In this document: in pieces, positions 18,459-27,438 of the stretch
Layout: every line of letters begins with the position of its first letter
How positions within the stretch are numbered: the stretch's first letter is position 1
Origin: Puniceibacterium confluentis
GTDB taxonomy: Bacteria; Pseudomonadota; Alphaproteobacteria; Rhodobacterales; Rhodobacteraceae
Assembly: GCF_007923445.1 (NCBI RefSeq)
Contig: NZ_VOJI01000003.1
Location: 124,001 to 188,000, forward strand
Direction: 5' to 3'
DNA: 64,000 nt
The notes under the pieces: generated by a model
What the model saw: only the letters and a program-made list of their open reading frames with translations
The model's database searches: none
What the model was told of the DNA's origin: nothing
Translations under genes and position numbers: made by a program

Positions 18459-19703
18459 TCATCGGTCCGCCCTTGCGACAACGGCGTGCAACAGGATGTT
18501 CAGGCCGGCAACAAAGTCCGAGGGGTCACAGCTTTCTTCGTTGTTGTGGGTGATGCCGTTCTTGCATGGCGCAAAAATCATCGCGGTCGGGCAGTGGGTA
18601 GCCAGAAAATAGGCATCATGTCCCGCCTGGCTGTCGATGTCGCGCCAGTTGTAGCCCATGCGGATGGCCTGCGTGCGCAGGCTCTCGATCAAGGTGTGGT
18701 CAAAGATATCGCCCCCCCATTCCCACTCATCCTCGATCACCGCGTCGCAGCCACAGCGCGCGGCGGATTCGAACACCGCCCGGCGCATCCTTTCCGCCAT
18801 GACGCGGGTGGTGACCGGATCGGGATGGCGCACATCACAAATGGCCTCGGCGGACTCGGACAGGATGCCCGGTTTGTTCGGCCAGGCGGTCAGGCGCGCC
18901 GCCGTCGCCTTGCCGTCATGCACCGCAAAGTCCCAGCCCAGATCATCAATCGCCGTCAGCCAGCGTGCGCCGGCCGCCAGCGCGTTGCGCCGCAGGTCCA
19001 TCGGCGTCGGCCCGGTGTGCGACGTCTGCCCCTGGAACGAGGCCCGCATCCCGCGCACCGGATAGCCGCCGGTCACGATGCCGACCGCGCGGCCTTCGGC
19101 ATGCAGGATCGGGCCCTGTTCGATGTGCAGTTCGAAATAGGCGTCGATCTCGCCCGCCTTGCAGGGCCGCGTGCCCTTGTAGCCGATGCGTTCCAGTTCA
19201 TCGCCAAAGCCGGCGCCATCGTCCGCGATCAGATCATGCACCCAATCGATGTCGTATTTCCCGACAAAGCAGCCCGACGCGACCATCGGGGGTGAAAACC
19301 TGGCGCCCTCTTCGTTGGTCCAGTCGACCACCACAACCGGGCGACGGGTGACGTGGCCCAGGTCGTTCAGGCAGCGCAAGACTTCCAGCCCGGCCAGAAC
19401 ACCGGCGATGCCATCGAACCGTCCGCCATTGATCTGTGTGTCCAGGTGGCTGCCGATCAGGATCGGCGGCAGGTCATTGTCCGTCCCGTCGCGCTGGCCA
19501 AAGATGTTGCCCGCGGCATCCACCTCAACGCGCAGCCCCGCGTCGCGGCACCAGGTGCAGAACAGGTCGCGCATGTCCCGGTCGTCGTCGCCCAGCGTCA
19601 GGCGCGACAGGCCGCCGGGGCGCCCCTTGCCGATGTCGGCAGAGGCTTCGATGGTGGACCAGAAACGGTCGAGATCGACGCGGGCGTCAGGTGTCATCGG
19701 CAT
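18459..19703 (-). CDS. M20-family N-carbamoyl-amino-acid hydrolase / allantoate amidohydrolase
   Basis: This 414-residue two-zinc amidohydrolase has ILIGSHLDTQINGGRFDG (first metal ligands), DWTNEEGARF (glutamates), ELHIEQGPIL and the lid-domain signature GQTSHTGPTPMDLRRNA. A C-terminal ITHNNEE metal site follows. This is the HyuC/AllC/beta-ureidopropionase branch, which opens N-carbamoyl or ureido bonds and releases ammonia and CO2. It follows the TRAP permease by 32 bases in the same operon, so its substrate may be what the transporter brings in. Among carbamoyl-amino acids, allantoate and ureidopropionate the sequence alone does not decide. Confidence 0.85.
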   Translation of the reverse strand: MPMTPDARVDLDRFWSTIEASADIGKGRPGGLSRLTLGDDDRDMRDLFCTWCRDAGLRVEVDAAGNIFGQRDGTDNDLPPILIGSHLDTQINGGRFDGIAGVLAGLEVLRCLNDLGHVTRRPVVVVDWTNEEGARFSPPMVASGCFVGKYDIDWVHDLIADDGAGFGDELERIGYKGTRPCKAGEIDAYFELHIEQGPILHAEGRAVGIVTGGYPVRGMRASFQGQTSHTGPTPMDLRRNALAAGARWLTAIDDLGWDFAVHDGKATAARLTAWPNKPGILSESAEAICDVRHPDPVTTRVMAERMRRAVFESAARCGCDAVIEDEWEWGGDIFDHTLIESLRTQAIRMGYNWRDIDSQAGHDAYFLATHCPTAMIFAPCKNGITHNNEESCDPSDFVAGLNILLHAVVARADR

Positions 19704-19735
19704 GGTTCGGTGTCTTTCTGTCTGGACGTGCGGTG

Positions 19736-21019
19736 TCAGAAGACAACCGCGGGAAGGTCGGTGATCAGGGCGGGAAACAGCACCAAAAGCAGCAGGACGC
19801 CCGCCATCACGCCCAGAAACGGCAGCAAATACCGGAGTGATGCGCTCAGCGGGATCCCTCCCACCCGGCAGGCGGCCATCAGGTCGATGCCCAGCGGCGG
19901 GGTGTTGGCCCCGATCGCCAGGTTGATGGTCAGCAGGATGCCGAAATAGACCGGGTCGATGCCGTAGTGTTGCAGGATCGGCAGGAACACCGGCGCAAGG
20001 ATCAGGATGATCGCGATGGATTCCATGAACGTGCCCAGGATCAGCAGGATCAGCATCATCAGCAGCAGTGCCACCGTCCCATTCCGTGTGGCGCCGGTGA
20101 TGCCGGCCACGGCCATCTGCGGCACCTGTTCCGCTGCCAGGATCCAGCCGAAGACCGATGCCGCCGCGATGACCAGAAGGATGGCCCCCGTCATCTCGGT
20201 GGTTTCGCGCAGCAGACGCATCAGCAGCGACAGGCTGAGCGCGCGATAGACGAAGACGCCGATGAACAGGGCATAGGCAACACCGATTCCCGCCGCTTCT
20301 GTCGGGGTAAAGATCCCCAGCCGGATGCCGCCGACGATGATCAGCGGCGCCAGCATCGCCAGGATCGAGCCCCGGGCCGCGGCGCCCAGCCTCCGCCATG
20401 AAAACGGATCCCCCCCCTGCCAGCCGTTGCGGCGTGAAATCCACCAGGCGACCAGCATCAGGCCCAGCCCGAGCAGCAGGCCGGGAATGATGGCGGCGAT
20501 GAACAACTGCCCGATCGAACTGTTGGTCGCCGTGCCGTAGACGATCAGCACGATCGACGGCGGGATGACCGTGCCCAGCGACCCGGCACAGCCCAGGGCA
20601 GAGGCGCTGAACCCCGGCGCGTAGCCCTGATCGCGCATCGCCGGCAGCATCATCGTGCCGATCGCCACCACATCAGCCACACCGGACCCGGAAAGCGAGC
20701 CGAACAGCATGCAGGCGATGATCATCACCAGGGCCAGCCCGCCGGTGCGCCGCCCGATCAACGCCGCGCAGAGCGCGATGATGCGCGGTGCCAGCCCGCC
20801 ATGGACCATCAGCAGTCCGGCCAGCAGGAACAGCGGAATGGCCAGCAGGGTGAAACTGTCGATTCCCGACACGGCGCGTTGCGCCACCACCATCATCGGC
20901 GCGGTCCCGGAGATCAGCAGATAGAACATCGACGACAGGCCCAGCGCCACGGCGATGGGTGCATCAATCAGCACCAGCAGCACAAAGACCAGCAACAGCA
21001 AGACAAGAGCAATGCTCAT
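19736..21019 (-). CDS. dctM: TRAP transporter large permease (DctM)
   Basis: The protein has 427 residues, almost all membrane helices (about 12). It has typical DctM segments: IDAPIAVALGLSS, FGSLSGSGVADVVAIGTMMLPAM and GSLGTVIPPSIVLIVYG, with NTPPLGIDLMAACRV near the end. It is the sodium-coupled permease subunit of a tripartite ATP-independent periplasmic transporter. Its ATG overlaps the dctQ stop by four bases (ATGA). Confidence 0.94.
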   Translation of the reverse strand: MSIALVLLLLVFVLLVLIDAPIAVALGLSSMFYLLISGTAPMMVVAQRAVSGIDSFTLLAIPLFLLAGLLMVHGGLAPRIIALCAALIGRRTGGLALVMIIACMLFGSLSGSGVADVVAIGTMMLPAMRDQGYAPGFSASALGCAGSLGTVIPPSIVLIVYGTATNSSIGQLFIAAIIPGLLLGLGLMLVAWWISRRNGWQGGDPFSWRRLGAAARGSILAMLAPLIIVGGIRLGIFTPTEAAGIGVAYALFIGVFVYRALSLSLLMRLLRETTEMTGAILLVIAAASVFGWILAAEQVPQMAVAGITGATRNGTVALLLMMLILLILGTFMESIAIILILAPVFLPILQHYGIDPVYFGILLTINLAIGANTPPLGIDLMAACRVGGIPLSASLRYLLPFLGVMAGVLLLLVLFPALITDLPAVVF

Positions 21020-21489
21020 ACCCGGCCACCCTTCAGGATCAGGCCAAGCAGCGCCAACCCGCAGCACACCGGCAATGACAGATAGAACAGCCCCACAGGC
21101 AGCGACAGCGCGGTGGTGGTGTGTGACCAGGTGAGGCCGGTCAGACGGGCGCCCGTCACGACGAAGACCGCCAGAAAGACGCCACTGGCCAGCCCGGCCA
21201 GAACCGACAGGACGCGGCGCAACAGTGGGGGCAGGCTCAGAAGATCCAGCAGTCCGGCCCGGAAATGGCTGCCCCGCACAAAGCCGGACACCGCACCCGT
21301 GAAGGTCAGCCAGACCAGCAGCAGGCGGGGCAGTTCCTCGGCCCAGCGCGGGGTCGAGGAAAACAGGTACCGCGACGCGACGACATAGACCACCATCAGG
21401 GCAAAGGCCGCCACAAGACCCGCCCCGACCCAGCGCGCGGCCCGGTCGATCCATCCCGCAGCGCCCCGTGTCGCACAGGACAGGGTCAT
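21016..21489 (-). CDS. dctQ: TRAP transporter small permease (DctQ)
   Basis: The protein has 157 residues and four predicted membrane helices. It carries the DctQ signature around RWAEELPRLLLVWLTFTGAVSGFVRGSHF. I chose the ATG at 21489, which gives normal family length; an ATG at 21528 sits directly against a GAGGA and looks less likely. It stands 142 bases after dctP, a rather long gap within a TRAP operon, with no extra gene visible there. Confidence 0.88.
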   Translation of the reverse strand: MTLSCATRGAAGWIDRAARWVGAGLVAAFALMVVYVVASRYLFSSTPRWAEELPRLLLVWLTFTGAVSGFVRGSHFRAGLLDLLSLPPLLRRVLSVLAGLASGVFLAVFVVTGARLTGLTWSHTTTALSLPVGLFYLSLPVCCGLALLGLILKGGRV

Positions 21490-21631
21490 TGCGGCGACAT
21501 CCCGCCAGAGCCGCGGCGCGACATGCATTCCTCGCCAAGGGCCATGGGCGAGAACGGCACCTTCTTGCTGAAGTCGCAGAGTTGCACCGGGTTCACCGAT
21601 GCAACGAGGGTCATCTCCGGAGCCGGTGCGC

Positions 21632-22621
21632 TCATTTCCGGTAGCTGTCCAGAATGGCCAGCAGGTCCGCGCCGTACACGTCTTTCTGGTCTTCCCAGAT
21701 CGGTGCCACCGCCTCGATGAATGCCGCTTTGTCGACCGCGTTGAATGCCATGCCCTTGGCTTCCAGCTGCGCAATCAGGTCGGCGTTGGCAGCAGCAACC
21801 ATGTCGCGCTGGGTCTGGCCCCAGCGTGTGGCGGCCTCCGAAACCACTGCCTGATCTTCGGGCGCGATCTTGTCCCAGACCGATTTCGACATCGTCAGAG
21901 TGGCCGCGCCCCAGATGTGTTCCGACATCGACACGTACCTCTGCACCTCGAAGAACGACGACGAATAGACGATCGCCAGCGGGTTCTCCTGGGCATCAAA
22001 GACCCCCTGCTGCAATGCCGAGTAGAGTTCGCCAAAGGACAGCGGCGCAGGTTCCGCGCCCAGAAGCTCGAAGGTCGCCAGACGCACCTTGTCCGGAGTG
22101 ACGCGAATTTTCAGCCCGGCCAGATCTTCGGGCGTCTCGATCGGGCGCACGCTGTTGGTGATGTTGCGGAACCCGTTTTCCCACCAGCCGATGACCTTGA
22201 TGCCCTTGGCATCCAGCATATCCGCCAGTGCGGACCCCAGGTCGCCGTCCAGCGCGGCAAAGGCCTGCTCGCGCGCGCCCCAGGCATAAGGCATTTCGAT
22301 GATGCCCATGCGCGGCTCGATCGCCTGGAACGATCCCGACCCGATCAGCCCGGCCTGGACCGAGCCGAATTGCAGACCTTCGATCACCTCTTTTTCGCTG
22401 CCCAACTGGCCGGACGGGAACACTTCGATGGCGACGCGGCCCTCGGTGCGGGTCCGGACCTCTTCGGCGAATCCGGTCGCGGCCTGATGCCAGCTGTGGC
22501 TTTCGGGCAGGACATGGCCCAGACGGATCGACACATCTGCCGCCAGCGCCACGACAGGCGTCAGGGTTGCCAGACAGGCGGCGACCAGGCCACTCCGGAT
22601 CAGATTTCGCTGCTGTTTCAT
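21632..22621 (-). CDS. dctP: TRAP transporter substrate-binding protein (DctP)
   Basis: The protein has 329 residues starting with a Sec signal peptide (cleavage near ALA-AD, residue 28). Family features are IRLGHVLPESHSW, VAIEVFPSGQLGSEKE and the carboxylate-binding arginine in LAGLKIRVTPDK. It works in the periplasm to capture a ligand with a carboxylate group. AGGAG lies eight bases before the ATG. It is the first gene of dctP-dctQ-dctM-hydrolase and is divergent from the Gfo/Idh/MocA gene. Confidence 0.93.
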   Translation of the reverse strand: MKQQRNLIRSGLVAACLATLTPVVALAADVSIRLGHVLPESHSWHQAATGFAEEVRTRTEGRVAIEVFPSGQLGSEKEVIEGLQFGSVQAGLIGSGSFQAIEPRMGIIEMPYAWGAREQAFAALDGDLGSALADMLDAKGIKVIGWWENGFRNITNSVRPIETPEDLAGLKIRVTPDKVRLATFELLGAEPAPLSFGELYSALQQGVFDAQENPLAIVYSSSFFEVQRYVSMSEHIWGAATLTMSKSVWDKIAPEDQAVVSEAATRWGQTQRDMVAAANADLIAQLEAKGMAFNAVDKAAFIEAVAPIWEDQKDVYGADLLAILDSYRK

Positions 22622-22833
22622 TTTCTTTGCTCCTGTTGAACCCGAGGTTGCCGAATTCAGATACGCTTCGGGCCGGGCGCGCAAATAGGCCCGGACTATG
22701 GCTCAAACAGCCTGCGCAAATGTGCCGCGGCGCCAGGGCGCGCGGCGCAAAATGCCATGCCCTCCGCCCCCCGCGTGCTTGCAGCCCGGCGCAGGTTTTG
22801 CTTTGTGAAGGCGCAGCCGCAACGGAGTGACTC

Positions 22834-23889
22834 ATGGTACAGGCAAGAAAACTGCAGCCGATGGGAGTCGCGCTGATCGGCGCGGGCATGATTGCCAAAA
22901 CCCACGTGGCCGCGCTGTCAGATGCAGGTGACCGGCTTCGGCTGGCCGCCGTGATGTCGCAGCGCCCGGAACGCGCCAGGCATCTGGCAGAGCACTATCG
23001 CGGCCCGGAACCGGTGTTCACCGCGGATCTGACAGTGATCACCGGCAACCCGAACATCCAGATGGTGATTGTCGCGACCCCGCCCAGTGTGCGGATCGAC
23101 CTGATCGGCCAGCTTGCGGCTGCGGGAAAACACATCCTGCTGGAAAAGCCGGTGGCCCGGACAACCGCCGAAGCCACGCAGGTGGTCGAGATATGCGAAA
23201 CCGCCGGTGTCGCACTCGGGGTGCTGTTCCAGCACCGGATGCGTGCGCCCTCCAGGGCCGCAGCGCAGCGCATCGCCAGCGGTGCGCTTGGCAGGCTGGG
23301 ACATGTCGAGATTGCGGTTCCGCTGTGGCGTGACCAGTCCTATTACGACGAACTTGGCCGGGGCACCTACGCCCGCGACGGCGGCGGCGTGCTGATCACC
23401 CAGGCCATTCATACCCTCGACCTGGCCCTCAGCCTGGCCGGCCCCGTGTCGACCGTGCAGGCGATGACCGCCACAACCCCGCTGCACCGGATGGAAGCCG
23501 AGGATCTCGCCGTGGCCGGACTGCGGTTCGCCTGTGGTGCCGTCGGCTCGCTTGTGGCCAGCACCGCGACCTTTCCGCATGGTCAGGAAACCATCACCCT
23601 GCATTTTGAACAGGCGTCGATCTGCGTGCGCAAGGACGCCTTGCACATTCACTGGCGTGACGGGCGGGTCGAGGTCGACGCACAGGACAGCCAGGCGCCG
23701 GGTGACAGCGGGCCGGTGGTGGTCAGACACGACTGGCACCAGGGGATGATCGAGGATTTTGCCGATGCCCTGCGGCAGCGGCGCGCGCCGATGGTCACCG
23801 GGCGCCAGGCACTTGCCTCTCACCGCCTGATCGACGCCGTCGAAACATCGTCGCGCACCGGGCGCCCTGTCGACATACCCCCGTCGTGA
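22834..23889 (+). CDS. Gfo/Idh/MocA-family oxidoreductase
   Basis: The protein has 351 residues. An N-terminal Rossmann domain (VALIGAGMIAKTHVAAL) is followed by the family motif AAGKHILLEKPVARTTAEA (catalytic lysine in EKP). The C-terminal beta-sheet domain has the TQAIHTLDLALSL histidine. It uses NAD(P) to oxidise or reduce a sugar, polyol or similar hydroxy compound. GGAG precedes the ATG. It shares a 212-base divergent region with the TRAP operon and may act on the same substrate; that link is inference. Confidence 0.87.
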   Translation: MVQARKLQPMGVALIGAGMIAKTHVAALSDAGDRLRLAAVMSQRPERARHLAEHYRGPEPVFTADLTVITGNPNIQMVIVATPPSVRIDLIGQLAAAGKHILLEKPVARTTAEATQVVEICETAGVALGVLFQHRMRAPSRAAAQRIASGALGRLGHVEIAVPLWRDQSYYDELGRGTYARDGGGVLITQAIHTLDLALSLAGPVSTVQAMTATTPLHRMEAEDLAVAGLRFACGAVGSLVASTATFPHGQETITLHFEQASICVRKDALHIHWRDGRVEVDAQDSQAPGDSGPVVVRHDWHQGMIEDFADALRQRRAPMVTGRQALASHRLIDAVETSSRTGRPVDIPPS

Positions 23890-23913
23890 GCCCGCCCTGA
23901 CAGCACGGCCATG

Positions 23914-23933
23914 CCGGGCAACAGGCTGCCCGG
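23914..23933. terminator. Hairpin between convergent genes
   Basis: CCGGGCA (23914-23920) and TGCCCGG (23927-23933) form a 7-bp stem with a 6-base loop between the convergent oxidoreductase and transglutaminase genes. No T-run follows on either strand, so any terminator activity would be weak. Confidence 0.35.
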
Positions 23934-23950
23934 CGCCCGGCTTGTCGCCT

Positions 23951-25048
23951 CTATGGCGTGATTTCCCGGGCAGTGATGCCGTAGTAGCTGTTGGCGTAAT
24001 CCAGCGGGTCAAGCCGTGCGCCGTCCACCTCGGCCTGCGGATACATCAGGAACGGAACCGGCCCCTGATCCGACCCCGGCAGCGGGACATCGTGCGCGAA
24101 ATTGTAGCCGACCCAGTTGCCCTCCCAGCCCCCGAACAGCGCGGCGCGCGCATCGGCGACCAGCGGATGATCCAGCGGCAGGTTCTTCGGCGGCTCCTCC
24201 AACATGACCTTGCGCACGTCCGCAGGGTCAACAGCGACCCAGCCGAAGCCTTCCAGAAAGACTTCGGCGCGGCAGTGCTGCGCCTTCGTGACATCCGACG
24301 ATCCCGCGCCCAGGCTCTTGTAGCCAAAGGCGGACGGAGCCACCCGAATGCCATAGACGTCACGCGCCGCCAGCCCCGCCGCGCGCGCCAGACCGACATA
24401 CAGCGCGTTCAGATCCGCGCATTTCCCTGTCAGATCCCCCAGCGCCAGCATCGAAGCCACGTCACCCAGCCCGCAGCCCCGCGTTTCCGGGTTGCGTGCG
24501 GTGTTCTCGACGATCCAGTCATAGATCCGGCGGGCCTTTTCCAGATCGCCCCGCGCCCCGGCGGTGATCAGGTCCGACGTTTCCTTGACGATCCCGTCCA
24601 CCGGGATCAGCTCGGTTGCGGCGGTGTACAGGGCCCGCTCGGCAGCCGACAGCGGATCGGCAGCGCCCGCAACGGAAAGGTCCGCAGCCCGGTTCTGCGT
24701 CGCCACCGTCGCGCTCAGGTCAAGCACCCGTGTTGCCGCCGACGCCTCCCAGACCGCGTGCACAAACCGGGCACCGCTCACCGGGTCGGTCCTGAGTTCG
24801 GCCTGATCCGCGGTCGTCGTCCACGACGCCACGCCGGGCGCCATCCAGTCGGGCTCCGACACCGAGGGCACCGGCACCCAGACCTGTGCCGGGCTCCCTG
24901 TCGCGGGCAGCGTGATCCGGGTGGTGACTTCAAAACGCCGCCAGCCGTCCGGCACCGGCGCAAATGCCGCGGCAGCGCTGCGCGGCAGCAGCGCCAGAGC
25001 CGATGCCGCCCCGGCGAACTTGATCAACGTACGTCTGTGAAATTTCAT
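23951..25048 (-). CDS. Exported transglutaminase-like cysteine protein
   Basis: The protein has 365 residues. The N terminus (HRRTLIKFAGAASALALLPR) is a twin-arginine-type signal ending near AAA. An N-terminal beta-rich part is followed by a transglutaminase-like core with the catalytic cysteine in LTGKCADLNALYVGLARAAG. The histidine is in KAQHCRAEVFLEGFGWV and the aspartate in VAVDPADV. Bacterial members act as proteases or isopeptidases on unknown targets. It is probably periplasmic. Tat rather than Sec export is inferred from the RR pair. Confidence 0.82.
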   Translation of the reverse strand: MKFHRRTLIKFAGAASALALLPRSAAAAFAPVPDGWRRFEVTTRITLPATGSPAQVWVPVPSVSEPDWMAPGVASWTTTADQAELRTDPVSGARFVHAVWEASAATRVLDLSATVATQNRAADLSVAGAADPLSAAERALYTAATELIPVDGIVKETSDLITAGARGDLEKARRIYDWIVENTARNPETRGCGLGDVASMLALGDLTGKCADLNALYVGLARAAGLAARDVYGIRVAPSAFGYKSLGAGSSDVTKAQHCRAEVFLEGFGWVAVDPADVRKVMLEEPPKNLPLDHPLVADARAALFGGWEGNWVGYNFAHDVPLPGSDQGPVPFLMYPQAEVDGARLDPLDYANSYYGITAREITP

Positions 25049-25345
25049 GCTGCCAGCCCCTTATCCAATTTGGGCGGTTTTAGGCGCGACCAAAGCCACC
25101 CGCAAGCCGGATCACGAGCACGCGCATCAGGCCGCGCCGAGGCAGCCGGAACCCAGTCTCTGACCACGGGCGCCCGCGCACCCGCCGCCACAGGTCGGCC
25201 ATAGCCTTGTCCGCAGCGCGGCGACCAGACCGCCGCCGCCATCCCCGGGCCTTGTCCGGAAATCTCGGACGCGGCCCACGCCACCCCGCCTCCAACACCG
25301 ACAGCCCCCGGCTTCTTCTCTTTCCAAATACTCACATTGCGCCGG
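25049..25345. other. Spacer with a possible dispersed-repeat fragment
   Basis: The 297 bases hold only short frames with no ribosome binding site. On the minus strand, just after the coaBC stop, GAGTATTTGGAAAGAGAAG (about 25315-25335) resembles a short motif that I recall as common in Rhodobacterales spacers. This is from memory and unverified. The transglutaminase promoter should lie near its right-hand start. Confidence 0.3.
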
Positions 25346-26545
25346 TCAAACCGCCGCCAGCGTCTCGGCGATGCGCTGTGCCAGCCGGTCCCCGACCGCA
25401 CGCTTGCCCATCCGCGGCCAGACCTCGGCGCCCGCGCCGGAGATCAGTGTCACCGCATTTTCGCTGCCGCCCATGATCCCCGTCGCCGGGCTCACATCAT
25501 TGGCGACAATCCAGTCACACCCCTTGCGCAACCGCTTGGCGGTGGCATGCGCCTCGACATTGTCGGTTTCGGCGGCAAAGCCGACCACCAGCCGGGGACG
25601 GCCCCGGGACAACTGTGACACCTCGGCCAGTATGTCCGGGTTCTCGGCAAACTGCAGCACCGGCAACCGTCCCTCCGCCTTCTTCATCTTCGATGTGACC
25701 GCCTCGGCCATCCGCCAGTCGGCGACTGCGGCGGCAAAGACCGCGGCGTCCACCGGCAGCGCCGCGAGCACCGCATCACGCATCTGCTGCGCGGTCTCGA
25801 CCCGCACCACCTCGACCGCTTCTGGGGGCGGGACCTGCGCCGGTCCGGTGACGAACACCACCTCGGCCCCCAACGCGGCCAGCGCGCGGGCAATCTCGGT
25901 GCCCTGCGCCCCGGACGAGCGGTTGGCGATGTAGCGCACCGGATCAATCGGCTCGTGCGTCGGCCCAGAGGTCACGACCACCCGCCGCCCGCTCAGCGGC
26001 CCGCCGACCAGCATCGCCTCCGCCGCCGCCACGATCTCCAGCGGTTCGGCCATGCGCCCCGGCCCGTATTCACCGCACGCCATGTCACCGTCATTCGGCC
26101 CGACGAACCGCACCCCGTCCCCCCGCAGTGTGGTCAGATTGCGCTGCGTCGCCGCGTGCTGCCACATCCGGACATTCATCGCGGGCGCAACCAGCACGGG
26201 CGTGTCCGTGGCCAGCAGCAACGTCGAGGCAAGGTCATTCGCCAGGCCCTGCGCCATCTTCGCCATGAGGTCGGCAGTCCCGGGAGCAACCACCACCAGA
26301 TCCGCCACCCGGCTCAGCTGGATATGGCCCATTTCAGCCTCTCGCGTCAGGTCGAACAGCGCGCCATGCACCGCTTCGCCCGCCAGGGCCGCCGCCGACA
26401 GCGGGGTGACGAACTCGGCGGCGGCCGTTGTCATCACCGGCGTCACCGCCGCCCCGCGTTCCCGCAGCCGGCGGATCAGGTCCAGCGCCTTGTATGCCGC
26501 AATTCCGCCGCCGATGATCAGAAGGATCCGCCTGGCTTTCAGCAT
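25346..26545 (-). CDS. coaBC: Bifunctional PPC decarboxylase / phosphopantothenate-cysteine ligase
   Basis: CoaBC makes 4'-phosphopantetheine for coenzyme A. In its 399 residues the CoaC flavoprotein half has GGIAAYKALDLIRRL, the active-site histidine in GHIQLSR, VAPAMNVRMW and the cysteine in GDMACGEYGPGRM. The CoaB half begins near residue 190 (VVTSGPTHEPIDPVRYIANRS). The last part includes AAETDN and WIVAND. The ATG at 26545 gives family length. It lies 59 bases after the ChaN-like gene. Confidence 0.95.
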   Translation of the reverse strand: MLKARRILLIIGGGIAAYKALDLIRRLRERGAAVTPVMTTAAAEFVTPLSAAALAGEAVHGALFDLTREAEMGHIQLSRVADLVVVAPGTADLMAKMAQGLANDLASTLLLATDTPVLVAPAMNVRMWQHAATQRNLTTLRGDGVRFVGPNDGDMACGEYGPGRMAEPLEIVAAAEAMLVGGPLSGRRVVVTSGPTHEPIDPVRYIANRSSGAQGTEIARALAALGAEVVFVTGPAQVPPPEAVEVVRVETAQQMRDAVLAALPVDAAVFAAAVADWRMAEAVTSKMKKAEGRLPVLQFAENPDILAEVSQLSRGRPRLVVGFAAETDNVEAHATAKRLRKGCDWIVANDVSPATGIMGGSENAVTLISGAGAEVWPRMGKRAVGDRLAQRIAETLAAV

Positions 26546-26604
26546 TCTCGCGCCTCTCGGAAAATCTTGGTCCCGCGCAGTGTTACGCAGCCCGGCAGAG
26601 AAAC

Positions 26605-27438
26605 TCAATCACCCGGAGCCGCATCGCCGTCGCCGGACACCGGAGCATCCGCAAAGGCGGCACAGGGATCGCCGCGATCCACCTTCGGCGAAAGCTCCAC
26701 CAGATCGAAGACGCCCACCGGTGCACCAAGGGTTTTTTCGCCCTGGCCGAGAACCGCAATCTTCAGGTCCGGGCGGGCCTGTTCCAGAAGCGCCGGTGCG
26801 CCCCAGTCGCGCCGGGCGTGTCCGTTGCCGGTGATCACCACGACCGGCCCGCCCGTGTCATCCAGAGCCTGCGCCGCAGCGCGCGCAAGCTGGGCGTCCC
26901 GCAGCCGCTGGATTTCCACCATCCCCGGCAGCATCGACTCCGGCAGCTGGTCGCAATGCGCCTCTGACTGCAAGGCCTCGCGCCGGGCTTGCTGGTCCGG
27001 GCCCAGAGCCGCGTCGAGACCGTATGCCGACGCCCCGGCTCCGAACACGGTGATGCCGCCTTCTTCCATGACCCGTCGCGCAGCTTCCCGCGGCAGCGCG
27101 GCACCGTAAACCCTGGCGTGAGCCGCCACGAATATCGGGTAGTACATCGAGAAATCGGGCCATCCGCTGTCAGCCCAGGCCAGCGCCGCCTCAAGCGCCG
27201 CCGGATTGGCCAAAAGATCCGGGGTTATGCGCGCGGCCTGATCCTCGGTCAGCATCTCGAACACCAGCGCGCGCGGCGCTATCCGGGCGACAAGCTCGGC
27301 CTGACGGGCATGATGGTACGGGTTGTCGTGATATTCGCCCAGAAACACCACTTCGCTGTCCGCAAAAAAGCCCCCGTCAGCAATGGCTGCGGAGGCCCAG
27401 CACACCACCAGGGCGGCGATCTGGAGAAAATGCATCAT
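26605..27438 (-). CDS. ChaN-family (haem-binding uptake-like) protein
   Basis: The protein has 277 residues with an N-terminal signal peptide (cleavage near AIA-DG). The domain holds the ChaN/TIKI-fold motif FLGEYHDNPYHHARQAEL and, near the end, VVVITGNGHARRDWG. It lacks the lipobox cysteine of some ChaN lipoproteins. Family members bind haem or act as metalloproteases; the true role is uncertain. The ATG overlaps the rpoH stop by four bases, so it may be translated together with the heat-shock factor. Confidence 0.78.
   Translation of the reverse strand: MMHFLQIAALVVCWASAAIADGGFFADSEVVFLGEYHDNPYHHARQAELVARIAPRALVFEMLTEDQAARITPDLLANPAALEAALAWADSGWPDFSMYYPIFVAAHARVYGAALPREAARRVMEEGGITVFGAGASAYGLDAALGPDQQARREALQSEAHCDQLPESMLPGMVEIQRLRDAQLARAAAQALDDTGGPVVVITGNGHARRDWGAPALLEQARPDLKIAVLGQGEKTLGAPVGVFDLVELSPKVDRGDPCAAFADAPVSGDGDAAPGD

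Noticed and set aside
19704-20444. N-terminal extension of the amidohydrolase frame into dctM
   Set aside because: The extension overlaps dctM in another frame and is not similar to anything; the hydrolase starts at 19703.
25080-25298. 72-codon minus-strand frame between coaBC and the transglutaminase gene
   Set aside because: It has no ribosome binding site and no recognisable domain, and the Arg-rich content is typical of random GC-rich frames.
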